A model generated the notes under the pieces. That model ran no database searches. It had not been told where the DNA came from and was given only the letters and a program-made list of their open reading frames with translations. The position numbers and the translations under genes were made by a program. A DNA stretch of 64,000 nucleotides from Galactobacter sp052108535 (GTDB taxonomy: Bacteria > Actinomycetota > Actinomycetes > Actinomycetales > Micrococcaceae), in NCBI GenBank assembly GCA_052108535.1, contig JBQDZM010000005.1, positions 34,741 through 98,740 of the forward strand, in the 5' to 3' direction. Every line of letters starts with the position of its first letter. Within the stretch, counting starts at the first letter, position 1. Positions 36,740-45,773 of the stretch are shown here, one piece after another.

Positions 36740-38881
36740 CTAGCGGTTCTCGCCGAGGGTGGTGCGGTTGACCACCATCAGGAACTCCGCGTTGGAGGTG
36801 GTCTCCTTCATCTTCTTCAGCAACAGCTCAAGCGCCTGCTGCTGATCCAGACCGGAGAGCACGCGGCGCAGGCGCCACATGATGCGGATCTCCTCCTGCG
36901 AGAGCAGCTGCTCCTCGCGACGGGTGGAGGAGGCGTTGACATCCACGGCAGGGAAGATGCGCTTGTCAGCCAGCTGGCGGGAGAGGCGCAATTCCATATT
37001 GCCGGTGCCCTTGAACTCCTCGAAGATGACCTCGTCCATCTTGGACCCGGTCTCCACCAGTGCGGTGGCGAGGATGGTCAGGGAGCCACCGTTCTCGATA
37101 TTGCGTGCGGCACCGAAGAAACGCTTGGGCGGGTACAGCGCCGCGGCGTCCACACCGCCGGACAGGATCCGTCCGGAGGCCGGAGCGGACTGGTTGTACG
37201 CACGGCCGAGGCGGGTCATGGAATCCAGCAGCACCACGACGTCCTTGCCCTGCTCCACGAGGCGCTTGGCGCGCTCGATGGCGAGTTCGGCCACGGTGGT
37301 GTGGTCCTCTGCCGGGCGGTCGAACGTCGAGGCGATAACCTCGCCGCGCACCGAACGCTGCATGTCGGTGACCTCTTCAGGACGCTCATCCACGAGCACC
37401 ATCATGAGGTGCACCTCAGGGTTGTTCTCCGTGATGGCGGCCGCGATGGACTGCAGCACCATGGTCTTACCGGCCTTGGGCGGGGACACGATCAGGCCGC
37501 GCTGGCCCTTGCCGATGGGGGCCACCAGGTCGATCACACGGGGGCCAACCAACTTGGGGTCGGTCTCCAGGCGCAGACGCTCCTGGGGGTAGAGCGGCAC
37601 GAGCTTGTTGAACTCGACGCGCTTCTGGTTCTCCTCGACCGGGACACCGTTGACGGTGGCCAGCTTCACCAGCGGGGTGAAGCGGTTACGGGAGGAGCTG
37701 TTGTCTCGCTCCTCGCCCTCGCGGGGGGCGCGGACTGCGCCGACCACGGCGTCACCCTTGCGCAGGTGGTACTTGCGTACCTGCTGCAGGGAGACGTAGA
37801 CGTCGTTAGCTCCGGGCAGGTAACCGGAGGTGCGTACGAAGGCGTAGTCGTTGAGCACGTCCAGGATGCCGGCCACGGGTTGCAGCACGTCATCCTCGGT
37901 CAGCTCGACGTCCTCGACCTCGAACTGGTTGCGGCCGCGGCCGCGACGGTTGCGCTGGTTGTTGCGCTCGCGCTGACGCTCACGGCGGTTGTTGCGGTCG
38001 TTGTTCTGCTTGTTGCCGCCCTGCTTGCCGCCACGATCGCCGTTGTTGCGCTCGTTGTTCTGCTTGTTGCCGCCCTGCTCGGTGCCGGACTCGGCATCGC
38101 GGTTACGGTTGCGATTGCGGTTGCGCTGGTTGCGGGTCTCCCCGCGCTCATCGTTCTGCTTCTCGCCCTGGCGGTTGCCCTGCTTTTCACCCTGGCGTTC
38201 GCCGGATTCCTGCTTGCCGGACTCGGGCTTCTCCTCGACCTTGGGAGCCTCGGCCTTCTCGACCTGCTCGGTGTTGGCCTTGGTGTTCTCCGCGGGCTGG
38301 TTGGCCTCGGCACCGGAGTTGTTGCGGCGGGAGCGGCGGCGACGGGGATTACCGGCATCCGTGGCTGCGGCGATGGCCTGTTCACGCTCGGCGCGCAGTG
38401 CTGCCTGCGCCTGAGCGCGTTCCTTCACGGACAGCTGTGCCTCGGCCTTGGGAGCCTCGGCCTTCTCCGGCTTGTCTGCCGGGCTGGCGTCGGCAGTGGT
38501 CGACGGCGATCCCGCGTCCACGGACGCGGAGCGACGGCGACGCGTGCGCTTGGGTGCACCCTGTTCGCCCGCGTCGGCGGAGTCAGCGGAGTCGGCCTTC
38601 TTGGCGGGCTCGGCAGTTGCCTGCCTTTCGGCCTGGTCTGCCTTAGCCTGTTCTGCCTTGGCCTTCTGCTCTGCCTTGGCCTTTGCAGCAGCATCGCGGT
38701 CGGCAACCGAGCCGCCGCGCTGGTGGTCGGAGATGGCAGAGACAAGATCGGCCTTACGCATGCGCTTGGCGCCGGAGATCCCCAGCTGAGCGGCAAGCTC
38801 CTGCAACTGTGCGAGCTTGAGTGCGGAGAGCCCTCCCTGCTTGGGCTTCTGCTTGGTGTCCACGTCTGTGGTGACGGTCAC
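36740..38881 (-). CDS. rho: Transcription termination factor Rho
   Basis: 713 residues. Walker A PPKAGKT with K472, hexamer and RNA-binding motifs, and C-terminal LLKKMKETTSNAEFLMVVNRT are normal. The first 300 residues are a low-complexity charged region: an Ala/Lys-rich stretch, then an Arg/Asn/Gly-rich part with repeats such as GGNKQNNERNNGDRG and NRRERQRERNNQRNRRGRGR, ending at FEVEDVELTEDD. Such inserts occur in actinobacterial Rho and raise RNA affinity. Start is GTG at 38881 with AAGGAAA upstream. The plus-strand frame over the same bases is a shadow. Confidence 0.95.
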   Translation of the reverse strand: MTVTTDVDTKQKPKQGGLSALKLAQLQELAAQLGISGAKRMRKADLVSAISDHQRGGSVADRDAAAKAKAEQKAKAEQAKADQAERQATAEPAKKADSADSADAGEQGAPKRTRRRRSASVDAGSPSTTADASPADKPEKAEAPKAEAQLSVKERAQAQAALRAEREQAIAAATDAGNPRRRRSRRNNSGAEANQPAENTKANTEQVEKAEAPKVEEKPESGKQESGERQGEKQGNRQGEKQNDERGETRNQRNRNRNRNRDAESGTEQGGNKQNNERNNGDRGGKQGGNKQNNDRNNRRERQRERNNQRNRRGRGRNQFEVEDVELTEDDVLQPVAGILDVLNDYAFVRTSGYLPGANDVYVSLQQVRKYHLRKGDAVVGAVRAPREGEERDNSSSRNRFTPLVKLATVNGVPVEENQKRVEFNKLVPLYPQERLRLETDPKLVGPRVIDLVAPIGKGQRGLIVSPPKAGKTMVLQSIAAAITENNPEVHLMMVLVDERPEEVTDMQRSVRGEVIASTFDRPAEDHTTVAELAIERAKRLVEQGKDVVVLLDSMTRLGRAYNQSAPASGRILSGGVDAAALYPPKRFFGAARNIENGGSLTILATALVETGSKMDEVIFEEFKGTGNMELRLSRQLADKRIFPAVDVNASSTRREEQLLSQEEIRIMWRLRRVLSGLDQQQALELLLKKMKETTSNAEFLMVVNRTTLGENR

Positions 38882-39116
38882 GAAGTTTCCTTTTTTCGTT
38901 CGTGTGCGGTGCCGGACGGCCTGATGGGTTGCCTTAGAAAAGCGGTCCGGATGATCCCACGTCGTCTGATGCGATACATGGGATCGGTGCGAGACGCACG
39001 CGGCTGCGTTCTGCGCCTCTGTGACCCGCGTGAAGAAAAGTCCGAGGATCGACTACTGAACTTGGAAGTTGAGCCTGTCGGAACTTAAGGCGGGATGCAC
39101 GGACACGGTCAGGGGA

Positions 39117-39133
39117 GGTGAGGAAACCTCATC
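39117..39133 (-). terminator. Hairpin at the thrB stop
   Basis: TGAGG-AAA-CCTCA, extended by two weak pairs, overlapping the last bases of the thrB stop. Possible terminator between the threonine genes and rho; no U-tract. Confidence 0.35.
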
Positions 39134-40145
39134 ACGCCACCGGTCGGTGCTCCTCAACTGTAACACCGGAAGTATCGATCCCGGGCGCGGACACGGTCCA
39201 CGTCACATCGGAGGCGTCCGTCAGCCGGGTCAACAGCGTCAGGGCCTCGTCCCGTTGGGACGCCTGAACCAGGATCAGGGCGGTGGGTCCGGCACCGGAC
39301 ACGGTGGCCGCGAACCCGTGGGCGCGAACCTCATTCAGGAGCCTGGCCGTATGGGGCATGGCCGGGGCTCTGTACCCCTCGTGCAAGCGGTCGCGGGCGG
39401 CCGACTGCAACAGAGCAGGTTCCTTGGTCAGCGCGTGGACCATCAACGCGGCCGCCGCAGCGTTGGCCGCCGCATCCGCATGAGGTACCTCTGCCGGGAG
39501 CAGCCCCCTGGCCACCTCGGTGGAGAGGATGACGTCAGGCACCGCGACGATCGGAACCACGTCGGCGTGAGGGGTGGGAAGCGCCACCCGGAACCGCCGG
39601 GTCACGTCGTCCTGCTCCCACGCGATGGTGAGACCGCCGTACACGGTCGGGGCGACGTTGTCCGGGTGTCCTTCCAGGCGTGCGGCGAGTTCAAACACGT
39701 CGTCACGGCCGGGGCGGACGCTGAGGTCTGCTGGCAGCGTTGCCGCTGCGGTGGCCACCGCGGCGACGATGACGGCGGAGGAGGAACCCTGCCCCCGCCC
39801 GTGGGGGATCCGGTTGACGGCGCTGAGTTCCAGATCGACGTTGCCGTGCTCCACACCCCAGGCATCCCAGGCCAGCCTGATGGTCCGGGCGGCCAGATGG
39901 TCCCCGTCCGTGGGCAGGCAGTCTTCGCCCTGCCCCGAGACCCGAACCGTGGCTCGGCCGGAGCCGGCCACGATCCGGGTGGAGAGATCGTCGCCGTACC
40001 CGAGCGCCAGGCCCAGAGTGTCATATCCGGGGCCCAGGTTGGCGCTCGTGGCCGGCACATGGACCGACACGTCCGCCCCGAGCAACGGGGTGGTCCCCTC
40101 CGGGACCCTCACCAGGCCGGCGAGCTCGGGCACGACGGCGGTCAC
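39132..40145 (-). CDS. thrB: Homoserine kinase
   Basis: 337 residues, GHMP kinase family. Phosphorylates homoserine in threonine synthesis. Motif 1 VPATSANLGPGYDTLG and the GHMP motif PHGRGQGSSSAVIVAAV, plus SGAGPTALIL in the C-terminal part. GTG at 40145 overlaps the thrC stop by 4 bp (GTGA). The frame open to 40235 lies inside thrC. Confidence 0.96.
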   Translation of the reverse strand: MTAVVPELAGLVRVPEGTTPLLGADVSVHVPATSANLGPGYDTLGLALGYGDDLSTRIVAGSGRATVRVSGQGEDCLPTDGDHLAARTIRLAWDAWGVEHGNVDLELSAVNRIPHGRGQGSSSAVIVAAVATAAATLPADLSVRPGRDDVFELAARLEGHPDNVAPTVYGGLTIAWEQDDVTRRFRVALPTPHADVVPIVAVPDVILSTEVARGLLPAEVPHADAAANAAAAALMVHALTKEPALLQSAARDRLHEGYRAPAMPHTARLLNEVRAHGFAATVSGAGPTALILVQASQRDEALTLLTRLTDASDVTWTVSAPGIDTSGVTVEEHRPVA

Positions 40146-41242
40146 TTCAGACCCAGCGCATCCGCGACGGCCACCACGTCGAAGTCGACCTTGGTGGGGC
40201 GCACGTCGTCGCCGTCGGCTTCCTTGATGGCCCAATCGGGGTCCTTCAGGCCGTGACCGGTGACCGTGATGACGATGGTCTTGTCCTTGGGGGCGGTCCC
40301 GGCGCGGTGGTGCTTGAGCAGACCTGCGGCGCCGGCGGCGGAAGCGGGCTCCACGAACACGCCCTCCTTGGAGGAGAGCCAGCGGTGGGCCTCGAGGATC
40401 TCGTCATCGGTCACGGCGTCGATCAGGCCACCGGACTCGTCGCGGGCGGCCTCGGCCTGCTCCCAGGAGGCGGGGTTGCCAATCCGGATGGCGGTGGCCA
40501 CGGTCTCGGGTTCCAGGATGGGGTGCCCGGCCACGATCGGAGCCGCGCCGGCGGCCTGGAAGCCCCACATGATGGGGGTCTTGGTGGAGACGGCGGGCAA
40601 CACAGTGCCGTCCTCACGGGTGTAGTCGGCGCAATACTCCTTGTACCCCTTCCAGTAAGCCGTGATGTTGCCAGCGTTGCCGACCGGAAGCAGGTGGTAA
40701 TCGGGGGCGTCACCCAACAGGTCAACGACCTCAAAGGCTCCGGTCTTCTGACCCTGGATGCGGTTCGGGTTCACGGAGTTGACCAGGAACACCGGGTAGG
40801 ACTCGGAGAGCTTCCGTGCCACCTCGAGGCAGTTGTCGAAGTTGCCGTCCACCTGCAGGATCTTGGCACCGTGGGCCACGGCCTGGGAGAGCTTACCCAT
40901 CGCGATCTTGCCGTCCGGCACCAGCACGGCGCAGGTCAGCCCTGCCTGCAGCGCGAAGGCGGCTGCGGAGGCGGAGGTGTTGCCGGTAGAGGCGCAGACC
41001 ACGGCCTTGGCCCCGGCTTTCACTGCGGCCGTGATGGCCATGGTCATACCGCGGTCCTTGAAGGACCCGGTGGGGTTCATCCCCTCCACCTTCAGATAGA
41101 CCCGGTTCCCGGTCTCCGCGGACAGCGCGGGTGCGTACACCAGCGGTGTGCCACCCTCGCCGAGGGTGACGATGGTGTCCCCCTCCTCCACGGGCAGACG
41201 GTCGGCGTATTCGCGGATGACCCCGCGCCAGACGTGCGCCAT
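40142..41242 (-). CDS. thrC: Threonine synthase
   Basis: 366 residues, PLP-dependent. PLP lysine K62 in GSFKDRGMTMAI; ASTGNTSASAAAFAL and LPVGNAGNITAYWKGYKEY are pyridoxal-binding motifs. Start 7 nt after hom ends. The short form typical of actinobacteria. Confidence 0.96.
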   Translation of the reverse strand: MAHVWRGVIREYADRLPVEEGDTIVTLGEGGTPLVYAPALSAETGNRVYLKVEGMNPTGSFKDRGMTMAITAAVKAGAKAVVCASTGNTSASAAAFALQAGLTCAVLVPDGKIAMGKLSQAVAHGAKILQVDGNFDNCLEVARKLSESYPVFLVNSVNPNRIQGQKTGAFEVVDLLGDAPDYHLLPVGNAGNITAYWKGYKEYCADYTREDGTVLPAVSTKTPIMWGFQAAGAAPIVAGHPILEPETVATAIRIGNPASWEQAEAARDESGGLIDAVTDDEILEAHRWLSSKEGVFVEPASAAGAAGLLKHHRAGTAPKDKTIVITVTGHGLKDPDWAIKEADGDDVRPTKVDFDVVAVADALGLK

Positions 41243-41249
41243 ATCGGGT

Positions 41250-42551
41250 TCAGTTCCCTTCAACTCGCATGACGGACGTGATGGCTTCCACCACGTCCAG
41301 GTGATTAACTGCGGCGACGGTCGCGTCCAGCGCTGACTGTCGCCCCTCGTGGGTGATGATGCGCAGCCGGGCATGAGAGCCGTCGTCCAGGCTCGTATGA
41401 CCGTACTGCCGCATGGCTTCAATGGACACGCCGTGCTCGGTGAACACGGTGGAGATCTTGGCGAGCACGCCGGGGGCGTCCACGACGTCGAGTCCAAGCG
41501 CGTAGCGCGTCTCCGACTCCGAGACCGGCAGGGCCTCAAGGCCCGACGACGCGGCCTGGGCCGCGGGCGCGGCCCCGGTGACGAGCGCGCGGGCGGCCAT
41601 CACGACGTCGCCCATGACGGCCGACGCGGTGGGCGCGCCGCCGGCGCCCTGCCCGTAGAACATCAGCTCGCCGGCGTTCTCCGCCTGCACGAACACGGCG
41701 TTGAACGCGCCGTGAACGGCGCTGAGCGGGTGGTCGCGGGAGATCAGCGCGGGATGGACGCGCATCAGCACGCCGGCCTCGGTCTTCGCCACGATGGCCA
41801 GCAACTTGATGACCTGATCGGATTCCCGGGCGGCGACGACATCGGCCGCGGTGACCTTAGTGATGCCCTCGGTGTGCACCTGGTCGATGGAGAACGTGCC
41901 TCCGAAGGCCAGTGAGGCCAACAGCGCGGCCTTGGCCGCGGCGTCGTGCCCTTCCACATCCGCGCTCGGGTCTGCCTCCAGGTAGCCCAGTGCGGAGGCC
42001 TCCTGCATCACGTCCTCGAGGTCGGCACCCTCGCGGTCCATCTTGTCCAGAATGTAGTTCGTGGAGCCGTTGACGATCCCCATCACCTTGGTGACGGTGT
42101 CCCCCGCCAAGGATTCGGCCAGCGGGCGCAGGATCGGAATGGCGCCCGCCACCGCCGCCTCGTAGCTGAGCAGGGTGGAGTTGGCTGCCGCCAGAGCGAA
42201 GAGCACGCCACCATGCGTGGCCAAGAGGGCCTTGTTGCCCGTGACCACGGGGACGCCGCGACGCAGGGCACGTTCGATCAGGGTCTTGGCCGGCTCCAGC
42301 CCGCCCATCAGCTCGATGACCAGGTCGGCGCGGTCCACAGCCTCCTCCGCATCGGCCGTGATCAGCTCACGCGGAAGGTGCGGACCACGGTCCGCCTCAG
42401 TATCGCGGACCACCACGGAATCGAGGGTGAGGCGTGCGCCGGTACGGGCGGTGAGGATCGCCTCGTCTTGGGCCAGGATTCGGGCCACCTCGGCGCCCAC
42501 GGTTCCTGCTCCAAGCAATGCGACCTTCACGGTCCTGGTCTCCTGGCTCAT
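41250..42551 (-). CDS. hom: Homoserine dehydrogenase
   Basis: 433 residues. N-terminal NAD(P) fold ALLGAGTVGAEVARIL, then GIVNGSTNYIL and ADPSADVEGHDAAAK in the catalytic domain, and a C-terminal ACT domain (DAPGVLAKISTVFTEHG) for threonine feedback. Start at 42551 has GAGGAG 3 nt upstream; ATG at 42572 is the alternative. Confidence 0.96.
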   Translation of the reverse strand: MSQETRTVKVALLGAGTVGAEVARILAQDEAILTARTGARLTLDSVVVRDTEADRGPHLPRELITADAEEAVDRADLVIELMGGLEPAKTLIERALRRGVPVVTGNKALLATHGGVLFALAAANSTLLSYEAAVAGAIPILRPLAESLAGDTVTKVMGIVNGSTNYILDKMDREGADLEDVMQEASALGYLEADPSADVEGHDAAAKAALLASLAFGGTFSIDQVHTEGITKVTAADVVAARESDQVIKLLAIVAKTEAGVLMRVHPALISRDHPLSAVHGAFNAVFVQAENAGELMFYGQGAGGAPTASAVMGDVVMAARALVTGAAPAAQAASSGLEALPVSESETRYALGLDVVDAPGVLAKISTVFTEHGVSIEAMRQYGHTSLDDGSHARLRIITHEGRQSALDATVAAVNHLDVVEAITSVMRVEGN

Positions 42552-42590
42552 GGTCTCCTCATCGTGTTTCATGTGAATGGTGTCCTTAGC

Positions 42591-44024
42591 TCAGATGCCC
42601 GCGTCGCGGGAGAGCAGATCGGATTCGTTCTCGCCGCGCACGATCACGCGGTCCTTGCCGCCGGACACCGCGACGATGCCGGGGCGCGGCAGATAGTTGT
42701 AATTGCTGGCCAGCGACCAGCAGTAGGCGCCGGTGGCGGGCACGGCCAGCAGGTCCCCGCGTTCCAGATCGGCCGGGAGGTAGGCATCCTTGACGACGAT
42801 GTCCCCCGACTCGCAGTGCTTCCCGACCACGCGGGACAGCAGCGGTTCCGCGTCACTGACCCGCGACGCCAGCACCACCGAGTAGTCGGCGTCGTAGAGC
42901 ACCGGGCGGGCGTTGTCGCTCATCCCGCCGTCCACGGAGACGTAGCGGCGGCTAGCTGCCCCCTCTGGCGTCTCCACCTCCACCTTCTTGCGGGTGCCCA
43001 CGGAATAGAGCGTGACTCCCGCCGGGCCGGCGATGGCACGGCCGGGTTCGATACTCACCCGCGGCACGGCGATCCCGGCCGCGGCGCAGGCTTCGGCGAC
43101 GGCGGAGGCGATGCCGGTAGCCAGCGCCTCGGGAGTCATGGGCTGGTCTGCCGCGGTGTAGGCGATGCCGTAACCGCCGCCCAGATCGATCTCCGCCAAC
43201 TCGACGCCGTGGGTGTCCCGGATGGCCCCGAGGAAGCCGATCACGCGGCGGGCGGCCTCAGCGAATCCGTCCGTGCCGAAGATCTGGGAACCGATGTGGC
43301 TGTGCAGACCGAGCAGCTCGATATTGGCTGACGCAAGCGCGACGGCCACGGCCTCCTCGGCGTCGGAGACATCCCGTCCGGCGCGGGGGATCAGGGAGAG
43401 CCCGAATTTCTGGTCCTCGTGGGCGGTGGCGATGTAGTCGTGGGCTCCGGCGTGCACGCCTGGCGTCACGCGCAGCATGACCGGGGCGGTCACGCCGAGT
43501 TCGGCCGCGGCCGCCTGGAGTCTATGGACCTCTTCGACGGAGTCGGCGATGATCCGCCCCACGCCCAGCTCGAGCGCACGGGTGATCTCCGCGTCTGACT
43601 TGTTATTTCCGTGCAGACCGACGTTGGCCGGATCCACGCCGGCGGCAAGGCCCACCGCGAGTTCACCGGCTGAGGCGGTATCCAGCCGCAGTCCTTCCTC
43701 GGTGATCCAGCGGGCCACGGAGGTGTTCAGGAGGACCTTGCCCGCGTAGTACACGTCGACTCCACCGCACAACGGAGCGAAGGCTTGCTCAAAGGCTTCG
43801 CGGAACCGCCGCGCCCGGGAGCGCAGCTCGTCCTCATCCACCACGTAGAGCGGCGTGCCGTGACGCTGCACCAGATCCTGCACGTTGACACCACCGAGGC
43901 TCAGGACCCCGTTCTCGTCACGGTCGGCAGACGCGGGAAACAACGGCGCCCCCGTGGCCGGATTGAGTTCCGCGCCGTCCGTGGGGAGGCTGAGCCAGGC
44001 TGGTGCGAGAGGTGAAGCGGGCAC
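42591..44024 (-). CDS. lysA: Diaminopimelate decarboxylase
   Basis: 477 residues, fold III PLP enzyme, last step of lysine synthesis. PLP lysine K96 in VYYAGKVLLN, LHGNNKSDAEI, DLGGGYGI, and catalytic Cys in GKHCESGDIVV, all of the family. GTG start with AAGGAAA upstream. Feeds the operon hom-thrC-thrB. In many actinobacteria argS lies right upstream; here they are separated by three genes. Confidence 0.97.
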   Translation of the reverse strand: MPASPLAPAWLSLPTDGAELNPATGAPLFPASADRDENGVLSLGGVNVQDLVQRHGTPLYVVDEDELRSRARRFREAFEQAFAPLCGGVDVYYAGKVLLNTSVARWITEEGLRLDTASAGELAVGLAAGVDPANVGLHGNNKSDAEITRALELGVGRIIADSVEEVHRLQAAAAELGVTAPVMLRVTPGVHAGAHDYIATAHEDQKFGLSLIPRAGRDVSDAEEAVAVALASANIELLGLHSHIGSQIFGTDGFAEAARRVIGFLGAIRDTHGVELAEIDLGGGYGIAYTAADQPMTPEALATGIASAVAEACAAAGIAVPRVSIEPGRAIAGPAGVTLYSVGTRKKVEVETPEGAASRRYVSVDGGMSDNARPVLYDADYSVVLASRVSDAEPLLSRVVGKHCESGDIVVKDAYLPADLERGDLLAVPATGAYCWSLASNYNYLPRPGIVAVSGGKDRVIVRGENESDLLSRDAGI

Positions 44025-44093
44025 GGTTTCCTTAAACCTAGTTTGCGAGCGATGGGTCCGCGGGTGAGCGACCCTGACGGGTCAGCAGGAACG

Positions 44094-44099
44094 AGCCTA
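44094..44099 (-). promoter_or_regulatory. Possible lysA -10 box
   Basis: TAGGCT on the minus strand with a 17-bp spacer to a poor -35 (CTTCTC), giving a leader of about 60 nt. A small hairpin (GACCC-TGAC-GGGTC, 44070-44083) lies in this leader. No lysine riboswitch or T-box structure is recognisable. Confidence 0.35.
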
Positions 44100-44228
44100 C
44101 CGGGGGCAATGCCGAAGAGAAGCTTCCATGACGCTGAAGGCGGTTTCTGCATCGCTGCCATCACGGCGTCAACGTAGGCTGGGGCCAGCGATCAAGCAGG
44201 AATCACCAGTACCTGAGGAGTCCCGGAC

Positions 44229-45773
44229 ATGAACACCAATGAGACACCCACCGGGGGCGGGCCCATGCCCGCTCCGCCGACTCCGGCACCGCCTAGTCCG
44301 GGGGCGCCGTGGAGCGGCGCTGCCCCTGGTGGCACGGCCGTACTTCCGCCGGTCCCGCCCGCGCCACCCCAGGACGGCGCGCCCGTACCGCCGCGCCGTC
44401 GCATCCCCCGCTGGGTGTATTGGGTGGTCGGGATCCTGGTCCTCGCACTCGTGGCCGGCACCATCGTGTACTTCCTGGTCCGCGGTGATAACAAGGGCGG
44501 GGCGTCCTCACCGGCCAAGGCCGCGGCAGCAATTGAGCGCAATATCGCAAGCAAGGACGTCATGGCGTTGGCCTCACAGGTGGCCCCGTCGGAGTATGCG
44601 CCGTATGCGCAGAATCTGACCTCCCTCCTGAAGGATTCCGGGCTGCAGGTCGCCGTCACCGGAGATCAGCACAAGGATCCGATCTCCGCGCTCGGCTCGG
44701 CCAAGGACCTCCTTGACGCCGTGGATATCGACCGCTCGGAGATGACGTTCGAGGTGGCGCATGAGGGCCCACAACTGGCAGCCGTGGATGTGACCTCGTG
44801 GGTGCTGGACGCCTCGGTGGACCGGGAAGCCATGGAGAAGGCCCTCGAGAAGGTCGGCAAGCAACAGGGCGCAGATTCGGTCGAGTCCATGGTCAAGGAT
44901 CTACGAGAAAGTTCGGACGAGGATTTGCGCCACAGCGGCGAGGTGATCACCCAGGATTCACCTCTGCGTCTGGTCATGGTGAAGGAGGGTTCCGGGTGGT
45001 ACGTCTCCCCCGTCCTCACCATGGTGGAGTCCTCCCGTTTGGAAGATGAAGGCACCGATGCCGCTGTGGAGCCGGATTGGGACGCCGACCCGAACGCGAG
45101 CAAGGGTGCGGCCTCCCCGGAGAAGGCCTTCAGTGAGTTCGTGGACCACCTGCTGGAGGTCAAGAGTCCAGCGGATCTCTACGCGGACCCGGTGGTCTCG
45201 CGTCTTTCGCTGCCAGAGCGTCGGATCCTGATGCTCTACCGCCCCTACCTTGACGAGCTGGCCGGTGAAGCCGTCGGCGACCAGGACCTGGCCGAGCTGG
45301 GGCAGCTGAGTTCCATGCTCAACATCGAGTGGGGTCTTAAAGCCCACCGGATCGACGACTCGCTCTCGATCGTGTCGATGGGGTCAACCAAGGTCAGCAT
45401 CCCGATGCTCGGCTCCCTGGAGTTCGACGGCGCCAAGCTCTCCGTGCCCATGTCCCCTGGCGGACCTAGCCCGGCGGTGGACTTCGGAATTGGGTTGGAG
45501 AATCCAGATCGGCTGGGCTTCGCCGCCGTCAAGGACCAGGGCGGCTGGCGGCTCTCACTGTTGGACTCCACCATGAACTTCGTAACGTTGAAGGCCAACG
45601 ACCAGGCTTTGGCCTGGGGTGAAGAGTTCTACGCCGAGGAAGTCTCCGGTGAGCGGGGTGCACCCACGTGGGAGGAGCTACCCCCACTGGTTCAGAACCT
45701 CATGGGCGTCACGGCTTCCTTCGAGAAGGCCTTCGACCAGGCCGACGACGGTGCGCAGGGGTCGCGTCCATGA
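44229..45773 (+). CDS. Single-pass membrane protein of unknown function with proline-rich N-terminus
   Basis: 514 residues. The first 55 are Pro/Gly/Ala-rich and cytoplasmic (PMPAPPTPAPPSPGAP), then Arg-Arg-Arg and one membrane helix (YWVVGILVLALVAGTIVYFLV, about 64-84), and about 430 outside residues with no repeat. The outer part could be two alpha+beta domains joined near residue 290 by an acidic stretch (DAAVEPDWDADPNASKG). GAGGAG precedes the ATG. It overlaps the AarF-like kinase gene by 4 bp (ATGA), so the two are co-translated; a sensor or scaffold for that kinase-like protein is possible. Confidence 0.75.
   Translation: MNTNETPTGGGPMPAPPTPAPPSPGAPWSGAAPGGTAVLPPVPPAPPQDGAPVPPRRRIPRWVYWVVGILVLALVAGTIVYFLVRGDNKGGASSPAKAAAAIERNIASKDVMALASQVAPSEYAPYAQNLTSLLKDSGLQVAVTGDQHKDPISALGSAKDLLDAVDIDRSEMTFEVAHEGPQLAAVDVTSWVLDASVDREAMEKALEKVGKQQGADSVESMVKDLRESSDEDLRHSGEVITQDSPLRLVMVKEGSGWYVSPVLTMVESSRLEDEGTDAAVEPDWDADPNASKGAASPEKAFSEFVDHLLEVKSPADLYADPVVSRLSLPERRILMLYRPYLDELAGEAVGDQDLAELGQLSSMLNIEWGLKAHRIDDSLSIVSMGSTKVSIPMLGSLEFDGAKLSVPMSPGGPSPAVDFGIGLENPDRLGFAAVKDQGGWRLSLLDSTMNFVTLKANDQALAWGEEFYAEEVSGERGAPTWEELPPLVQNLMGVTASFEKAFDQADDGAQGSRP

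Noticed and set aside
36476..39088. 870-residue open frame on the plus strand opposite rho
   Set aside because: It mirrors the low-complexity Arg/Asn-rich rho insert and the conserved rho core lies on the minus strand. Its hydrophobic LLVAALLAA-type runs are the complement of the Arg/Asn/Gly codons, not a gene.
44025..44228. Lysine riboswitch or T-box upstream of lysA
   Set aside because: The leader is about 60 nt and shows only a 5-bp hairpin; no long conserved structure or T-box sequence.
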